A stretch of DNA of 64,000 nt from Alkalimarinus sediminis (GCF_026427595.1 NZ_CP101527.1:3963001-4027000); one strand, 5' to 3'; positions 25,463 through 35,986 are shown, counted from the first letter of the stretch. The notes: generated by a model not told the origin, from the sequence alone. Program-made: numbers and translations.

Positions 25463-26851
25463 CTATTGGACCGCTACCGCCTTAGCAATTCCCGATAACA
25501 ATACATCCATATCAGCAATAAAATCATAGCTATCCATGGTGGACCCTGTACGCACCACTACAAGCTCAAGTGAAGGAGATACCACCACAAACTGGCCTCT
25601 TAAACCAAAGGCAACAAGGGTGTCTTCAGGTAAACTCGGGAAGAACTTGCGGCCATTCAGGTCTTTGTTCAACCAGATACCCGCACCATAGGTATAGCCC
25701 AGATCATTAGGCAGTGTTACCGGCGTTTTCATAAACGTCATCCATGCTTCTGATACAACTTGCTCGCCCTGCCAAGCGCCATTTTGTTGTAGCAAAAGCC
25801 CCAATCGTGCCATGTCGCGCGTTCCGATTAAACCTTGCATACCAAAAACCAGATTACCAACGCCGTCGGCTTGAACCACCGTATTATTAATGCTGATTTT
25901 TCTCAAAAGGTCTGAGTGTAATGCACTGTGCGCGTCAGCTAAGGTTCCTCCGACGGCATTAGTAATAGCCTGAGACAGCACCATGCTATCGCCGGTGGAG
26001 TAGTTAAAGTGTGTTCCTGGAGTGTGTTTCAGTGGTTGCTCTGCAGAGAACGTAGCCATGTCATCGACCACAAATAACATGTTGGCATCAGACTCTGGCG
26101 CATCATAAGTCTCGCTGAAATCCAATCCGCTAGTCATCGTCATCAACTGAGCAGCCGTAATATTATTTCTGGCATCATTAGGCGTTTGCTGCCATACACC
26201 TAAGGCAAGTGGCTGGTGAATATCCATATAACCTTGGTCAGATAGCACCCCTGTTAATAAAACCCCGATTGTCTTTGCGACTGAAAAACCATAGATAGGC
26301 GTATCATATTGGTAGCCCTCTGCATACTTCTCGTAGATCAACTTGCCCTGATGCACAACAGCCAAGCTAGATGTTTTTACCTGATACGGCTTAAATTCTG
26401 TAAAGTGATTAACTGCCAACCCATCAATAGCTGCAATGTCTGCCGTCGTATTTGCCGATACTCCTGCTGTTCCTAACGGCCAAGGTAAGGTATTTTCTAA
26501 ATATGCATCGGGTATTGTTGGGTAAGGTTGGCTGGCCAGTTGATCAACTCCATTCTTACCCACCAATGTGCATCCGATTCCTTCACGGTAAACCGCTGTT
26601 TTAGAGACTGTAAAAGCGCTGCTCGTCACGCTCTTGTTGTTGTAATCAACGTTTATTTTTGCCAACCGGGCATTACCGTTGGTAATAGGGTTTAGATCCT
26701 CATTGATAATAGTCTGTTGATCTAAACCCGTGACAAAGGTTTTAGAGCACATCATGGATGCGGTGTATCCTGTAAGACTTTCCATTGAGCCTTTACATCC
26801 AGTTAAAACAACTGGCGCTAACACTAGTGCAATCGCTGCGTATTTCATCAT
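25463..26851 (-). CDS. Serine hydrolase lipoprotein, class C beta-lactamase-like fold
   Basis: Started at the ATG at 26851, the protein begins with a lipoprotein signal (MKYAAIALVLAPVVLTGC). The beta-lactamase/DD-peptidase domain has the catalytic SVAK motif (in YGFSVAKTIGVLL), the YST motif (HFNYSTGDSMVLSQ) in place of YXN, and a GLRGQ segment as the third box. Such proteins include esterases and amide hydrolases, and few are true antibiotic-resistance enzymes. The lack of a typical KTG box and the lipid anchor favour an esterase or peptidase. It is separated by 113 bp from the MalT-like gene. Confidence 0.85.
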   Translation of the reverse strand: MMKYAAIALVLAPVVLTGCKGSMESLTGYTASMMCSKTFVTGLDQQTIINEDLNPITNGNARLAKINVDYNNKSVTSSAFTVSKTAVYREGIGCTLVGKNGVDQLASQPYPTIPDAYLENTLPWPLGTAGVSANTTADIAAIDGLAVNHFTEFKPYQVKTSSLAVVHQGKLIYEKYAEGYQYDTPIYGFSVAKTIGVLLTGVLSDQGYMDIHQPLALGVWQQTPNDARNNITAAQLMTMTSGLDFSETYDAPESDANMLFVVDDMATFSAEQPLKHTPGTHFNYSTGDSMVLSQAITNAVGGTLADAHSALHSDLLRKISINNTVVQADGVGNLVFGMQGLIGTRDMARLGLLLQQNGAWQGEQVVSEAWMTFMKTPVTLPNDLGYTYGAGIWLNKDLNGRKFFPSLPEDTLVAFGLRGQFVVVSPSLELVVVRTGSTMDSYDFIADMDVLLSGIAKAVAVQ

Positions 26852-27064
26852 AATTCTGCCTTTTATAATTATTGGTATCATTGAACATAAGGCATGCTAC
26901 CGATGGCCAACTCATTTGAAACCATACGAAAGATGTAGACATTGATAGGATTAAAGAAGGCTTTGTGACGAATCTCTCACTTTTTAGCACGTTAGCTTAA
27001 ATAACCCAAAGCTCATCTTGGTGATGCTGCACATCAACAAAAGTGACTTGACGCACACTTATTG

Positions 27065-27096
27065 CGTGATGCAATCCACACAAATTTACGTATAAT
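27065..27096 (+). promoter_or_regulatory. Candidate fadL-type porin promoter with CRP-like dyad
   Basis: A perfect TATAAT (27091-27096) has only a poor -35 match upstream. Overlapping that position is CGTGA-N6-CCACA (27065-27080), 8 of 10 to the CRP consensus. The 365-bp gap between the hydrolase and the porin otherwise contains a small TGCTC/GAGCA hairpin with T5 (27150-27170) in the leader. The dyad centre is nearer the start site than for classical class II CRP sites, so the call is tentative. Confidence 0.4.
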
Positions 27097-27216
27097 GCTC
27101 CCCGCACGCCCAGGTCGTACCTTAAAAATAAATACAACATCCTAGAATCTGCTCATAGTCGAGCATTTTTCACCTGAGCATTTCTTCCTATAAAAATGTA
27201 GTAAGGTAGTTGTAGT

Positions 27217-28605
27217 ATGTTTAAACGAACAAAGTCTTTTTCAGCGCTAGCGAGTGTCTTTTCTCTCGCGGCACTTCCATCTCTATCATTTGCATCAGGC
27301 TATGCGCTTAACGAGCAGAGCGCTTCTGCGTCCGGGTTGGCAAATGCAGGTTCTGCAGCTAACCCTGAGAATGCTGCCATTCAGTTCTTTAACCCTGCCG
27401 GTTTGACTCACTTAGACAAGCCCCAAGTCTCTGGCGGCATTGCATTTATCAATGTCGATACAAGCTTTAACGGCAGCGCGACCAACACTATTGGTCAGCC
27501 AGTAGATGGCTCTATGGGTGGTGATTTTGTAGGTACAAATGTTGTACCTAACCTATATTACTCTACCCCTATCAATGATAAATGGGCTGCGGGTATTGGT
27601 GTATTCGCACCTTTCGGTACATCGGGTGATTACAACGATGACTTTGTGGGTCGTTTCTTTGCTGACGAAACTGAGCTAAAAGCTCTCGCGATTCAACCTA
27701 CTATTGCATACAAAGTTAACGATCAATGGTCTGTAGGTTTAGGTATCGATTTTATCCATGCTGAAGGTACACTGACTAAGTTTCAGGACTATTCAGCACT
27801 ATCTTTGCCACCAACCAACATTCCTTCTGCATTTATCAAAGAAGGTCATTTTGACGTTTCAGGCGATGACAATGCTGTGGGCTGGAACTTCGGTATTATG
27901 TATCAACCTACTGCTGATACCACTATCGGGTTCAACTATAAGTCTAAAGTAGAGATCGAACTAGAAGGCAATGCGTCGATTACCAACGTACCAGCTGCCA
28001 CTAACAGTAACCCGCCAATTGCCTACATGACACTAACCGAAAAAGCAGTAGTACCCTTAACTCTGCCAGAAAGCGCAACATTAAGCTTGAAGCAGCAGTT
28101 GAATACTGACTGGACATTATATGCAGGCGCAACCTGGACTCGTTGGTCTCAGTTTGAAAACCTTGATATTTTCAGTGGTGAAGCTGCAGGCGTAGGCCCT
28201 GTGTCAGCTTTGGCAGGTCCTAAGTATGGCCAGGACGGTATGATTGGTCATGTACCTGAGCAGTGGGAAAATGTATGGGCATTCTCTGTAGGTACTTCTT
28301 ACGCATACTCAAATGCCGTTACATTCAAGGCTGGTTATGCTTACGATGAATCTCCTATTCAGAAAGAGTTCCGTACTGCGCGTGTACCTGCAACCGATCG
28401 TAACTGGTTCACTGTAGGTGCTCAGTATAAGATGGAGGGTGACTGGGTATTAGACGGTGCGTTAGGTTACTTGGTTATCGATGACGTAAAAGTGAACGAG
28501 TATGAATACAAAGTAACAGGCGAAAAAATCGGCTACTCAAACCTACAAGGTACTTATGAGCTAAGTGCTTATGCATTGGCTCTACAGTTAACTAAGAGCT
28601 TCTAA
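27217..28605 (+). CDS. FadL-family outer-membrane long-chain fatty acid transporter
   Basis: A 462-residue protein with a signal peptide ending SLSFA and the classic FadL N-terminus SGYALNEQSASASGLANAGS, which forms the hatch domain, followed by AAIQFFNPAGL and about 14 beta-strands ending ALALQLTKSF. It lets long-chain fatty acids or hydrophobic aromatics cross the outer membrane. It stands alone with its own promoter region. In this window it fits the fatty-acid theme (desaturase and acyl-reductase-like protein), although those genes are 10 kb away. Confidence 0.93.
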   Translation: MFKRTKSFSALASVFSLAALPSLSFASGYALNEQSASASGLANAGSAANPENAAIQFFNPAGLTHLDKPQVSGGIAFINVDTSFNGSATNTIGQPVDGSMGGDFVGTNVVPNLYYSTPINDKWAAGIGVFAPFGTSGDYNDDFVGRFFADETELKALAIQPTIAYKVNDQWSVGLGIDFIHAEGTLTKFQDYSALSLPPTNIPSAFIKEGHFDVSGDDNAVGWNFGIMYQPTADTTIGFNYKSKVEIELEGNASITNVPAATNSNPPIAYMTLTEKAVVPLTLPESATLSLKQQLNTDWTLYAGATWTRWSQFENLDIFSGEAAGVGPVSALAGPKYGQDGMIGHVPEQWENVWAFSVGTSYAYSNAVTFKAGYAYDESPIQKEFRTARVPATDRNWFTVGAQYKMEGDWVLDGALGYLVIDDVKVNEYEYKVTGEKIGYSNLQGTYELSAYALALQLTKSF

Positions 28606-28633
28606 GCAATAGCCGTTAGAACGTCATTGATTA

Positions 28634-28669
28634 CTGGTTCATCATAGAGAACACACTATGGTGAACCAG
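28634..28669. terminator. Hairpin between the convergent fadL-type and SLC13 genes
   Basis: CTGGTTCATCATAG and CTATGGTGAACCAG form a 14-bp stem with one G-T type mismatch and an 8-base loop, overlapping the stop codon of the SLC13 gene. Neither strand has a good T-tract, but the position between two converging genes fits a bidirectional terminator. Confidence 0.5.
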
Positions 28670-30485
28670 GATAAAACAACGGCACCATCACCAGCACCAC
28701 CGCTAACGCAATCGCGATCAATGGTGTACCCACCTTAAGAAAATCCACGAACCGATACTCTCCCGGCCCCATTACCAACATATTAACCGGTGACGCCACA
28801 GGTGTTGCGAATGCTGTAGAGGCTGCAATGGCAACCGTCATCAACAAACCCATCTCCGATAACCCCAGATTATTTGCCATCACAATGGCCACTGGTGCCA
28901 TTAATACTGTTGTCGCCGTATTCGATATAAACTGACTAAATAAACTGGTGATGACAAACAAGCCTGTTAGTACCACCAGAAGTGACTGCCCTTGTAGCAA
29001 ACCGGTTAGATAGTCAGTGACCAATAACATGCCTCCGGTTTTATCAAGCGCCATGGCCATCGGCAACATACCGGCGATAACCACTACACTCGACCAGTTG
29101 ACCGATGAGTACGCCTGGGGCATGGTCAGGCAACCGCTTAACACCATCGCTAGTGCGGTCAACAACACCACGACCACTGCAGGCATGCTGGTAAAAGTGA
29201 GCGCTAATACCATAGCGGTCATGATCATCAGCGCTCTTGTAGATCGATTCCGATTAGGGGCGATACTTTCAAACTCTTCAGGCAGATGTAACACTAATAA
29301 GTCGCCACTAGAGCCTTTAAGCCTAGAGATAGAGTCCCACCCTCCTACGGCTAAAATAATATCGCCAACTTCGAGTCGCTCATCAAAAATATCATCACTT
29401 AAGATAGCGCCTTTGCGTTTTATCGCCGCAACACTTAAGCCGCTTTTGCTACGAACACTGGCATCTTTGATGGTTTGCCCAATTAACGCAGAGTCTGGCG
29501 CTAACATCACTTCAGCAAGCCCTACTTCTCGACTTAACAACACGTTGTCTTCGGCCTGCCAAGCGAGTAATTCAACGCCACCAGGGTCGGCCAACAAATT
29601 CACATCAATCGAACGCGCCATCACAAACAACTCATCGCCTGCAATAATACGGGTGTTGGCCAAAACCTCTTTAATCTCTTTCTGCCCTGCATCTCGACTG
29701 CGGTAAGCTAACACTGTTACGCGATACTGACTGCGCAAACGTGCCTCGGCGATAGTCATGCCATTTAAAGGGGAGTTTTCAGGTATGCAGATGCGATGAA
29801 TCAGACCCTGAAGGTTATATTCACCAACAAGGTGCTCTAGGGTTAACCTCGACTCAATAACGGGCAGCTCACTACGCTCTCGTAGTTTACCCATATTAAC
29901 GAACAACAGGTAAACAACACCGAGCATCAACGTCACCAACCCAAAAGGTGCAAATTCAAAAAAACCAAACTCTTGACCCGACGCCTTCTCAAGCGCCTGC
30001 GAAACCACTAAATTCGGCGGTGTACCGATCAGGGTTAACATTCCGCCCATCAACGCGCCAAATGCCAATGGCATCATAATAACCGATGGCGCAAGACTAA
30101 GACGTTTGCACATGCTCAGCACTACAGGTATCAAAATCGCAACCGCACCCGTAGAGCTCATAAACGCTGACAAAAACGCGACCACAAGCACCACTAACAC
30201 TAATGCCAGTACTTTATTACCCTGTGATAACTCGACAATCTTTTCGCCTGCTCGCCCTGCAACACCGGTTTTAAGCAAGGCATCACCCACCACAAACAAG
30301 CCTGCAATCAGAATAACCAGTGGGTCACCAAAGCCACTGAATGCCTCAGCAGGGGTCAGAATACCGGTTAATGCCAGCGCTAAAATAACGCCTAACGCGG
30401 TGATATCTAAACGTATCCACTCACTGGCGAACAGCACAATCGTAAGCGCAAGAATACCGTAGACTATAGCTATTTCGAGAGTCAC
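28656..30485 (-). CDS. SLC13/DASS-family transporter with two TrkA-C domains
   Basis: A 609-residue inner-membrane protein: five or six N-terminal helices, two central cytoplasmic RCK_C/TrkA-C domains (about 205-380, marked by PLNGMTIAEARLRSQYRVTV and ALIGQTIKDASVRSKSGLSV), then the second helix bundle. Repeated motifs such as FMSSTGAVAILIPV and ISNTATTVLMAPVAI are the SNT-type sodium/substrate signatures of the family. It probably takes up dicarboxylates, sulfate or a similar anion with sodium. The start is GTG at 30485, with AAGG 8 bp upstream. Confidence 0.9.
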   Translation of the reverse strand: MTLEIAIVYGILALTIVLFASEWIRLDITALGVILALALTGILTPAEAFSGFGDPLVILIAGLFVVGDALLKTGVAGRAGEKIVELSQGNKVLALVLVVLVVAFLSAFMSSTGAVAILIPVVLSMCKRLSLAPSVIMMPLAFGALMGGMLTLIGTPPNLVVSQALEKASGQEFGFFEFAPFGLVTLMLGVVYLLFVNMGKLRERSELPVIESRLTLEHLVGEYNLQGLIHRICIPENSPLNGMTIAEARLRSQYRVTVLAYRSRDAGQKEIKEVLANTRIIAGDELFVMARSIDVNLLADPGGVELLAWQAEDNVLLSREVGLAEVMLAPDSALIGQTIKDASVRSKSGLSVAAIKRKGAILSDDIFDERLEVGDIILAVGGWDSISRLKGSSGDLLVLHLPEEFESIAPNRNRSTRALMIMTAMVLALTFTSMPAVVVVLLTALAMVLSGCLTMPQAYSSVNWSSVVVIAGMLPMAMALDKTGGMLLVTDYLTGLLQGQSLLVVLTGLFVITSLFSQFISNTATTVLMAPVAIVMANNLGLSEMGLLMTVAIAASTAFATPVASPVNMLVMGPGEYRFVDFLKVGTPLIAIALAVVLVMVPLFYPGSP

Positions 30486-30506
30486 CAGAACGCCTTTAAA
30501 TCTATG

Positions 30507-31913
30507 TTACTCAACAGCTGTATTGGCAGCGCTTTCGGTTTTATCCAGTAGCTCAACAATAGTGTTGGAGTATTCGCTTACTAAACGATACTTCTCTTCA
30601 GCCTTCTGCACATCACCGGCCTGCTTTGCTTGAATAATCTCACGAATCAAGGAGTGTAACTCCTCATGTGGTTTTTCTACCTCTTTTAATGCAGCAATAT
30701 TACCAAACTTCTTGAGCCCATCGGAGTAATACCATTTACCAAATTCACAGTGATGATGAGAAACTGCCTGCTCCTCTTTAAGAGAGGACTTACCATCTAA
30801 GTATGAGCGCAGTTTTGTCTTCCAATTTAAGTGCGCCGCCTTAGCCGAAGAGAGATCTAGCAATTGACCCGTATCGACGCCACTCTGCTTTATCAGTTGG
30901 GTAAGATTGGATGATATCTCAGCTAAGCTCTCTGTATCTTTACGCGCCTGCTCAGCTTGTAGCGAGGTATTATTTGAAATGTCGCACACCCGAACTAAAT
31001 TTGCACTGATCTCTTCGGCCACAGAACTCTGCTGCTCTGAAGCTGCAGCTATTTGAATGTTCATGCCGTTTATCATTTCTAGCTGACTCGATATCTCTTG
31101 CAAAGATGAGTGCACCATCTCAACCTGCTCTAAACACGTCTCCCCGTCGGTATGGGCTATTTGCATGGCCGATACCGAGCTCTGCGCCTGCTGCTGCAAC
31201 CCCTGTATCATCTGTTCAATCTCTTCAGCTGATACTTGTGTGCGTCCGGCTAAGGTTCGAACTTCATCTGCCACCACTGCAAAGCCTCTCCCCTGTTCAC
31301 CAGCTCTAGCGGCTTCTATGGCTGCGTTGAGCGCTAATAAATTGGTTTGCTGAGCAATACTTTTAATAACATCCAAAACCGAGCCAATCGTTTCGCTTTG
31401 AGTACCTAGCTCTTCGATTAACTGTGAGGCTGCGCCCATTTGCTGAACCAGTTGTTCAATTTTTTGTTGTGTTATATTCGCTTGTTCTAACCCTTGGTGC
31501 GCAGAGTCATTCGCTTGCTGAGAAGCATTCGAAGCCGCTACAGTGTTACTTGCCACCTCATGAACGGTAGAGCTCATCTCTTCCATTGCGGTTGCAACCT
31601 GCTCAATCTCTCCCTGCTGCATCGATACGTTATCACTGGTTGCATCAGTGGAGTCTGCGATTCGAGAAGAACTAAATGCTAACTGATTCGTACAGGTTGC
31701 CACCGTGACGAATAGAGCTTGCTTATCTGAGTCTGAACTATCTTGCAATGAATCATCTGAGGTACTTTTATTGAGGGCTGCGTAAACAGCAGCAGCAACA
31801 AGTGATGTAATACTGACGACAATCAGTGACACTACATAAGAACCCGAGAGCCAAACAACGGTAATCGCAAAATAAGACACGATCAGCGCACTTATCAAGA
31901 GTTTATTATTCAT
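30507..31913 (-). CDS. Methyl-accepting chemotaxis protein with C-terminal CZB zinc-binding domain
   Basis: A 468-residue protein with two N-terminal hydrophobic segments (about 5-45) with almost no periplasmic loop, so it senses from inside the cell. The signalling domain contains the invariant hairpin tip [20 protein letters not shown] and [16 protein letters not shown]. The C-terminal ~100 residues form a CZB domain, with [19 protein letters not shown] supplying zinc ligands. CZB receptors respond to zinc or to hypochlorous acid through the zinc-bound cysteine. No other chemotaxis gene is next to it. Confidence 0.92.
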   Translation of the reverse strand: MNNKLLISALIVSYFAITVVWLSGSYVVSLIVVSITSLVAAAVYAALNKSTSDDSLQDSSDSDKQALFVTVATCTNQLAFSSSRIADSTDATSDNVSMQQGEIEQVATAMEEMSSTVHEVASNTVAASNASQQANDSAHQGLEQANITQQKIEQLVQQMGAASQLIEELGTQSETIGSVLDVIKSIAQQTNLLALNAAIEAARAGEQGRGFAVVADEVRTLAGRTQVSAEEIEQMIQGLQQQAQSSVSAMQIAHTDGETCLEQVEMVHSSLQEISSQLEMINGMNIQIAAASEQQSSVAEEISANLVRVCDISNNTSLQAEQARKDTESLAEISSNLTQLIKQSGVDTGQLLDLSSAKAAHLNWKTKLRSYLDGKSSLKEEQAVSHHHCEFGKWYYSDGLKKFGNIAALKEVEKPHEELHSLIREIIQAKQAGDVQKAEEKYRLVSEYSNTIVELLDKTESAANTAVE

Positions 31914-32145
31914 GCTTAATTATTGCCTACTTATTATTATTGAATCATCAACTCATGATATTTATCTGAGCTATCTATAATGTTAGGCAGAAACGTTTAT
32001 TTATAATTACCCTAACCCGTACATCTACCACATTATTAGTATAGCGAGTTATTCAGGTTTGACACCTCAACACATTAAAATTGAACACTACTCACAATTC
32101 AGGTGAGCTATTCATTTATACTCGTCTATACCTCAAGGCGAGAGC

Positions 32146-33507
32146 TTACTTTTTTAATAGGTCTGCGGCTGCACGAAGCAAGGTTCCGCCTTGTTTAACA
32201 GAGTAATAAACAGCTTCTGTAATGCCCACTTGTGTCATATCGACAACCCCCGAAACCGATTGCACCACTGGCACCCTTTTTAAAATCGCATGTGGCTCTT
32301 TTGCGATAGAAAGATGAACTTTTTCAACGGCCTCGACTGTTTTTTCATAACCTACCGCCATCAAATCAAGGGCACCGGCTATCATCTCTTGCTTTGAATG
32401 TAAGTCACTATGCAAGCCTGATAACTCAACATCCTCTTTGCTTAACACCATTACATTCGGGGTGAGATTAAAATCAATTTCTGATTGATGATAGGCAATC
32501 AGTTTGGTCTTTGAACCGCGTTCTTCAATCCACTGCTTTACCTGCTGATAAACACGCTCGGTATGAGCCAAGGGGACATGGGGAACACCATCAAAGTGAG
32601 CAAATTTACTGCCAACAGGCGCGGTATTTGGGTTAGCACTACCATGAGTAACCAAAGCATCACCAAATATCTTATTAAGAACACTATCGCTTTCTTCGGT
32701 TAACGAACCACTAATAAAGTGGTGACCTGCATGTTGATAAAAGCTACCGCAGGAACCGTGAGACTCATCATACTCTGGTTCGGTTTTTCGCAAATGGGCT
32801 AGCCCATGTTTAAGATCTTGAATACCTTCACTGCGAACATCAATCCAATCAGCCCAATGACTGATATACTCTTTCGGAATGTTCCGCACCATAGAGCTTG
32901 CCAAGTGACCAAAACGCTCAAAATAAGAGCCTTCGTGTGGCGTCCCTAGATAAAAACAGTTAGTAAGTTTAGTCAGCCAAGGGGCATTAGCTTCTATGGC
33001 ATTTTTTTGTGCATAGCGCATGAGCAACCCACCCATGCTGAAACCAACAAATACGATTTCATCAATAGGTTTAGGGTATGCCGAGATCAGTTGCGCCATC
33101 AACTGGGTGAACTGCCTGCCGTTTTCTTCTATGGGCAAACCTGTGTTGTATCGGAGAAACAAAGGCGTAAAGCCAAAGTCACGCTGCAAGTGAATACCGT
33201 AGTTAATTACATTCGAAGTGGACTTAACCGACTCTTGGTTTTCACCTGTATTGATATCCCAGATAGTTTCGAGATTAGTTAACCCATGCAAAAGCACCAC
33301 AATTTTATTCGAATACTTAAGCTCAGGGTTTGGCAGCGAAAGCGGGGCGCCCTGATGATAGAACCCCATATCAATCGCCAAGGGGTTGTTCTGCTCAACT
33401 AGATAATCTCCAATAACGCCATTCAGCACCGCCCTACTGACATTGCCCCAATGGCGATAATCGACATTTATCTGCTGCTTTTTAGCTTTATTATCGGTAT
33501 CACCCAT
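32146..33507 (-). CDS. Alpha/beta-hydrolase, lipase-like (PGAP1/LipA-type)
   Basis: A 453-residue cytoplasmic-looking protein without a signal peptide. It has the oxyanion segment KIVVLLHGLTNLETIWD, nucleophile elbow VGFSMGGLLMRYA and a likely catalytic histidine in DGVPHVPLAHTERVYQQV. A C-terminal helical extension of about 110 residues (from LMAVGYEKTVEAVEKVHL to LLRAAADLLKK) is amphipathic and could bind lipid. It is probably an intracellular esterase or lipase; the substrate is unknown. It is monocistronic, with gaps of about 230 bp and 157 bp to either side. Confidence 0.8.
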   Translation of the reverse strand: MGDTDNKAKKQQINVDYRHWGNVSRAVLNGVIGDYLVEQNNPLAIDMGFYHQGAPLSLPNPELKYSNKIVVLLHGLTNLETIWDINTGENQESVKSTSNVINYGIHLQRDFGFTPLFLRYNTGLPIEENGRQFTQLMAQLISAYPKPIDEIVFVGFSMGGLLMRYAQKNAIEANAPWLTKLTNCFYLGTPHEGSYFERFGHLASSMVRNIPKEYISHWADWIDVRSEGIQDLKHGLAHLRKTEPEYDESHGSCGSFYQHAGHHFISGSLTEESDSVLNKIFGDALVTHGSANPNTAPVGSKFAHFDGVPHVPLAHTERVYQQVKQWIEERGSKTKLIAYHQSEIDFNLTPNVMVLSKEDVELSGLHSDLHSKQEMIAGALDLMAVGYEKTVEAVEKVHLSIAKEPHAILKRVPVVQSVSGVVDMTQVGITEAVYYSVKQGGTLLRAAADLLKK

Positions 33508-33664
33508 CAGCGGATTCCTTTTAACGATGTTATTATCAGTGTTGCCAGCTATTTAGCATTCAACCACCTAATACTAGTGTACAACTGTACACAGAAAATA
33601 ACATCATACATCGCTAAAAAGATATTTTCACTATTTAAACCAATAATGGTGTATGTTTTTTAAC

Positions 33665-34111
33665 CTACTGCCAGATGGAGAGTAGCGCGCCGACCCCTAA
33701 TACCGCACTGCCACCTACTTCTGCCACAATCAGCAAAATCATAAATAGCGGCGTAAGCCAGGGTGGCAACTTCATGCTGCCCACTTTGTGGGGTTTTTCT
33801 AACTGATTACTGGTGTCTTTGAGCACCCCGTGAACAATATAAGTACAAATAGCAGCAGCAAAGAATATTAATGCCGCTAATGCTGCCGTATTATTAACCC
33901 ATGCGGAGAACACACTAAGCTCCGCAAACTTAGCCAACAGAATGGCGGCAAAGGCATATAGCAGCGATGATCGATGAGTAATATCCACATAATATCGTGC
34001 TCGATGGTCGACCCCTTTGACCATCAGTCGGTACTTCCATATTCCTGAAAGTAAGCCGACCATAAAGAATATAAACGCAGCGGTAAGACAGTATTTTTCA
34101 GCTAAAGACAT
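33665..34111 (-). CDS. Four-helix integral membrane protein of unknown function
   Basis: A 148-residue protein I do not recognise. It has four hydrophobic segments (about 7-25, 48-68, 72-95, 117-145), with the charged loop YRLMVKGVDHRARYYVDITHRSS between the first two. It lies between a lipase-like gene and a divergent MFS transporter gene with no operon partner. An uncharacterised DUF membrane family is likely. Confidence 0.7.
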   Translation of the reverse strand: MSLAEKYCLTAAFIFFMVGLLSGIWKYRLMVKGVDHRARYYVDITHRSSLLYAFAAILLAKFAELSVFSAWVNNTAALAALIFFAAAICTYIVHGVLKDTSNQLEKPHKVGSMKLPPWLTPLFMILLIVAEVGGSAVLGVGALLSIWQ

Positions 34112-34216
34112 AGGTATGTTCTACAAAGTTAGTTAAAGTGCTTGGCTCCCTAACTAGCGAGCACTCACACAGAGCAATATATCTCTACGATACGTTGCTA
34201 ACTATTTCGAGGCAAG

Positions 34217-35587
34217 ATGAGTTCACCTTCAAAAATCGCATCACTGGTATATGTGATAGCGTTAACCCAGTTTGCCATGCCTTTTATGTTCTCAGGTGTG
34301 GGTATCACTCTGCCCTTAATGGGCGTAGAGCTTCACGCCAGTGCAGTTGCATTGGGGCTGGTTGAAACTGGATATTTAGGCGCTGCGGCAGCATTTCTGT
34401 TACCTGTCGGTCGTTTGGCCGATGCCACTGACAAAAAAATGCTGTTCAAAGTCGGGCTGCTTGGCTACGGTCTATTAACACTTTCAATAGGCTTTGCCAG
34501 CAGCCCTGCCATCATCATTGCGTTAAGGGTTACACAGGGCATATTTGGTGCCATGGTGATGGCTACTGGCATGGCACTTATCACCGAGGTGGTCGCGAAA
34601 GAACAATTGGGCAAGGCCATGGGGTTGTCGATTGGGGCGATTTACGCAGGCTTGGCGGCAGGCCCTTTTATTGGTGGCGTAATTACCTCTTCTTTCGGTT
34701 GGCGCTGGGTCTATTTTTTGACCGCTTTAGTACTGTTACTTTCGTTTTTACTGACTCATCTACTGATGAAAAGCCAATGGAAGCGGCCTCAGATAAAGTT
34801 TGATTGGCTCGGCAGCTTGGTGGTGGTTGGCATCATTCTCTGTTTGATTGCGGGTAGCTCTATCCTCGATGAGTCCCATTGGGGGGGTATTCTTCTCGTT
34901 ATTGGCCTGATTAACATTCCACTTTTTTTCTGGATAGAAAAAAGGGTGGAGCAGCCTCTGCTGAGGTTTGACAGGCTTCGTGCCAATAAGGTGCTATCTC
35001 ATGCGCTGCTAACACAGTTGATGATGTATTCTGGGTCGTTTGGTATGACCTTTCTGTACAGCTTATACCTACAGGAAGTCAAAGCGCTTTCTGCTCAACA
35101 AGCCGGACAGTTGTTAGTAATAGGCCCTATTTTAATGGCCATTAGCGCCCCTTTATTTGGCCGCTTGGCTGATCGCATAACACCCACAAAAATAACACTA
35201 GCCGGCATCTCATCAACCACTATTAGTTTGATCATGGCTACCCAAGTAGATGCTAATACCAGTCTTATCTATATTTGCGTCACTATCATATTGCAAGGCT
35301 TGGGCTTTGCCATGTTCTCATCGCCAAATATGACGCTGATTATGAGTAGCGTGACCGCTGAGCACTATAGTATGGCTTCAGCATTAGCATCAAAAACACG
35401 GTATTTGGGGATGGTGATTAGTATGATTATTATCACCTTATTGATGTCGACATTGATCGGGGAAGGCACCATTAGAGGCTCGCTAGAAGGCTATTTAGCA
35501 GTAATGCAGTTTTCGTTTATAACCTTCTCAGCACTCTTATTGGTAGGCGTTATATTGATGCTCAAACCACCTGCCCGCAGTGGTTAA
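34217..35587 (+). CDS. MFS transporter, DHA2 (EmrB/QacA-like) type
   Basis: A 456-residue protein with 14 predicted membrane helices. Motif A is VGRLADATDKKMLFKVG, and ALRVTQGIFGAMVMATGMALI plus the motif C-like AGLAAGPFIGGVITSSFGWRWVYF mark the drug/H+ antiporter branch. It probably exports a small hydrophobic or organic compound using the proton gradient. A regulator is not adjacent. Its stop overlaps the 3' end of the convergent CusF-like gene by 4 bp. Confidence 0.9.
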   Translation: MSSPSKIASLVYVIALTQFAMPFMFSGVGITLPLMGVELHASAVALGLVETGYLGAAAAFLLPVGRLADATDKKMLFKVGLLGYGLLTLSIGFASSPAIIIALRVTQGIFGAMVMATGMALITEVVAKEQLGKAMGLSIGAIYAGLAAGPFIGGVITSSFGWRWVYFLTALVLLLSFLLTHLLMKSQWKRPQIKFDWLGSLVVVGIILCLIAGSSILDESHWGGILLVIGLINIPLFFWIEKRVEQPLLRFDRLRANKVLSHALLTQLMMYSGSFGMTFLYSLYLQEVKALSAQQAGQLLVIGPILMAISAPLFGRLADRITPTKITLAGISSTTISLIMATQVDANTSLIYICVTIILQGLGFAMFSSPNMTLIMSSVTAEHYSMASALASKTRYLGMVISMIIITLLMSTLIGEGTIRGSLEGYLAVMQFSFITFSALLLVGVILMLKPPARSG

Positions 35588-35934
35588 TCAGTTGCAGCCG
35601 AAATCTCTTTTATCTGATAGTTTAATGCCTGATCTACTTCTAGAATAAATTGCACTTTATCGCCTCGCTTAAAGGCGGATAAATCAACCCCGTCGACCAC
35701 ACTAAAATCCATAACCATTGGCGCCCAGTTCATTTCGGGTATGGGTGCATGTTTAATATTGATAATACGCTCTGCAGGCGATATTTGAGTAACAAAGCCA
35801 TATGCCGATACCTCACGAACAGCTGCCCCCATTGACTCAGCAGATGGCGAATGACCAGCAGACGAAGGTTGACCGTTACCTGCACACCCTGTTAGCACTG
35901 CCATCGATAACGCCATCGCGATAATATATTTCAT
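35584..35934 (-). CDS. CusF-like periplasmic copper-binding lipoprotein
   Basis: The ATG at 35934 gives a lipoprotein with lipobox AVLTGC. The ~80-residue beta-barrel domain keeps all copper(I) ligands of CusF at the same spacing: His in KHAPIP, Trp in EMNWAP eight residues later, then Met three and Met two residues further on (W-x2-M-x-M), followed by DFSVVDGV. It should bind Cu(I)/Ag(I) in the envelope and may pass it to an exporter. No cusA/B/C genes are next to it, so it acts alone or with distant partners. The lipid anchor is uncommon for CusF. Confidence 0.85.
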   Translation of the reverse strand: MKYIIAMALSMAVLTGCAGNGQPSSAGHSPSAESMGAAVREVSAYGFVTQISPAERIINIKHAPIPEMNWAPMVMDFSVVDGVDLSAFKRGDKVQFILEVDQALNYQIKEISAATD

Positions 35935-35986
35935 CTTAATCTCTTTACAACCCAATATTGGCTTAAACCATCACCATTTAATAAAG

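Noticed and set aside
34138-34365. Small plus-strand frame overlapping the MFS start
   Set aside because: It overlaps the well-supported MFS gene in another frame and has no family features.
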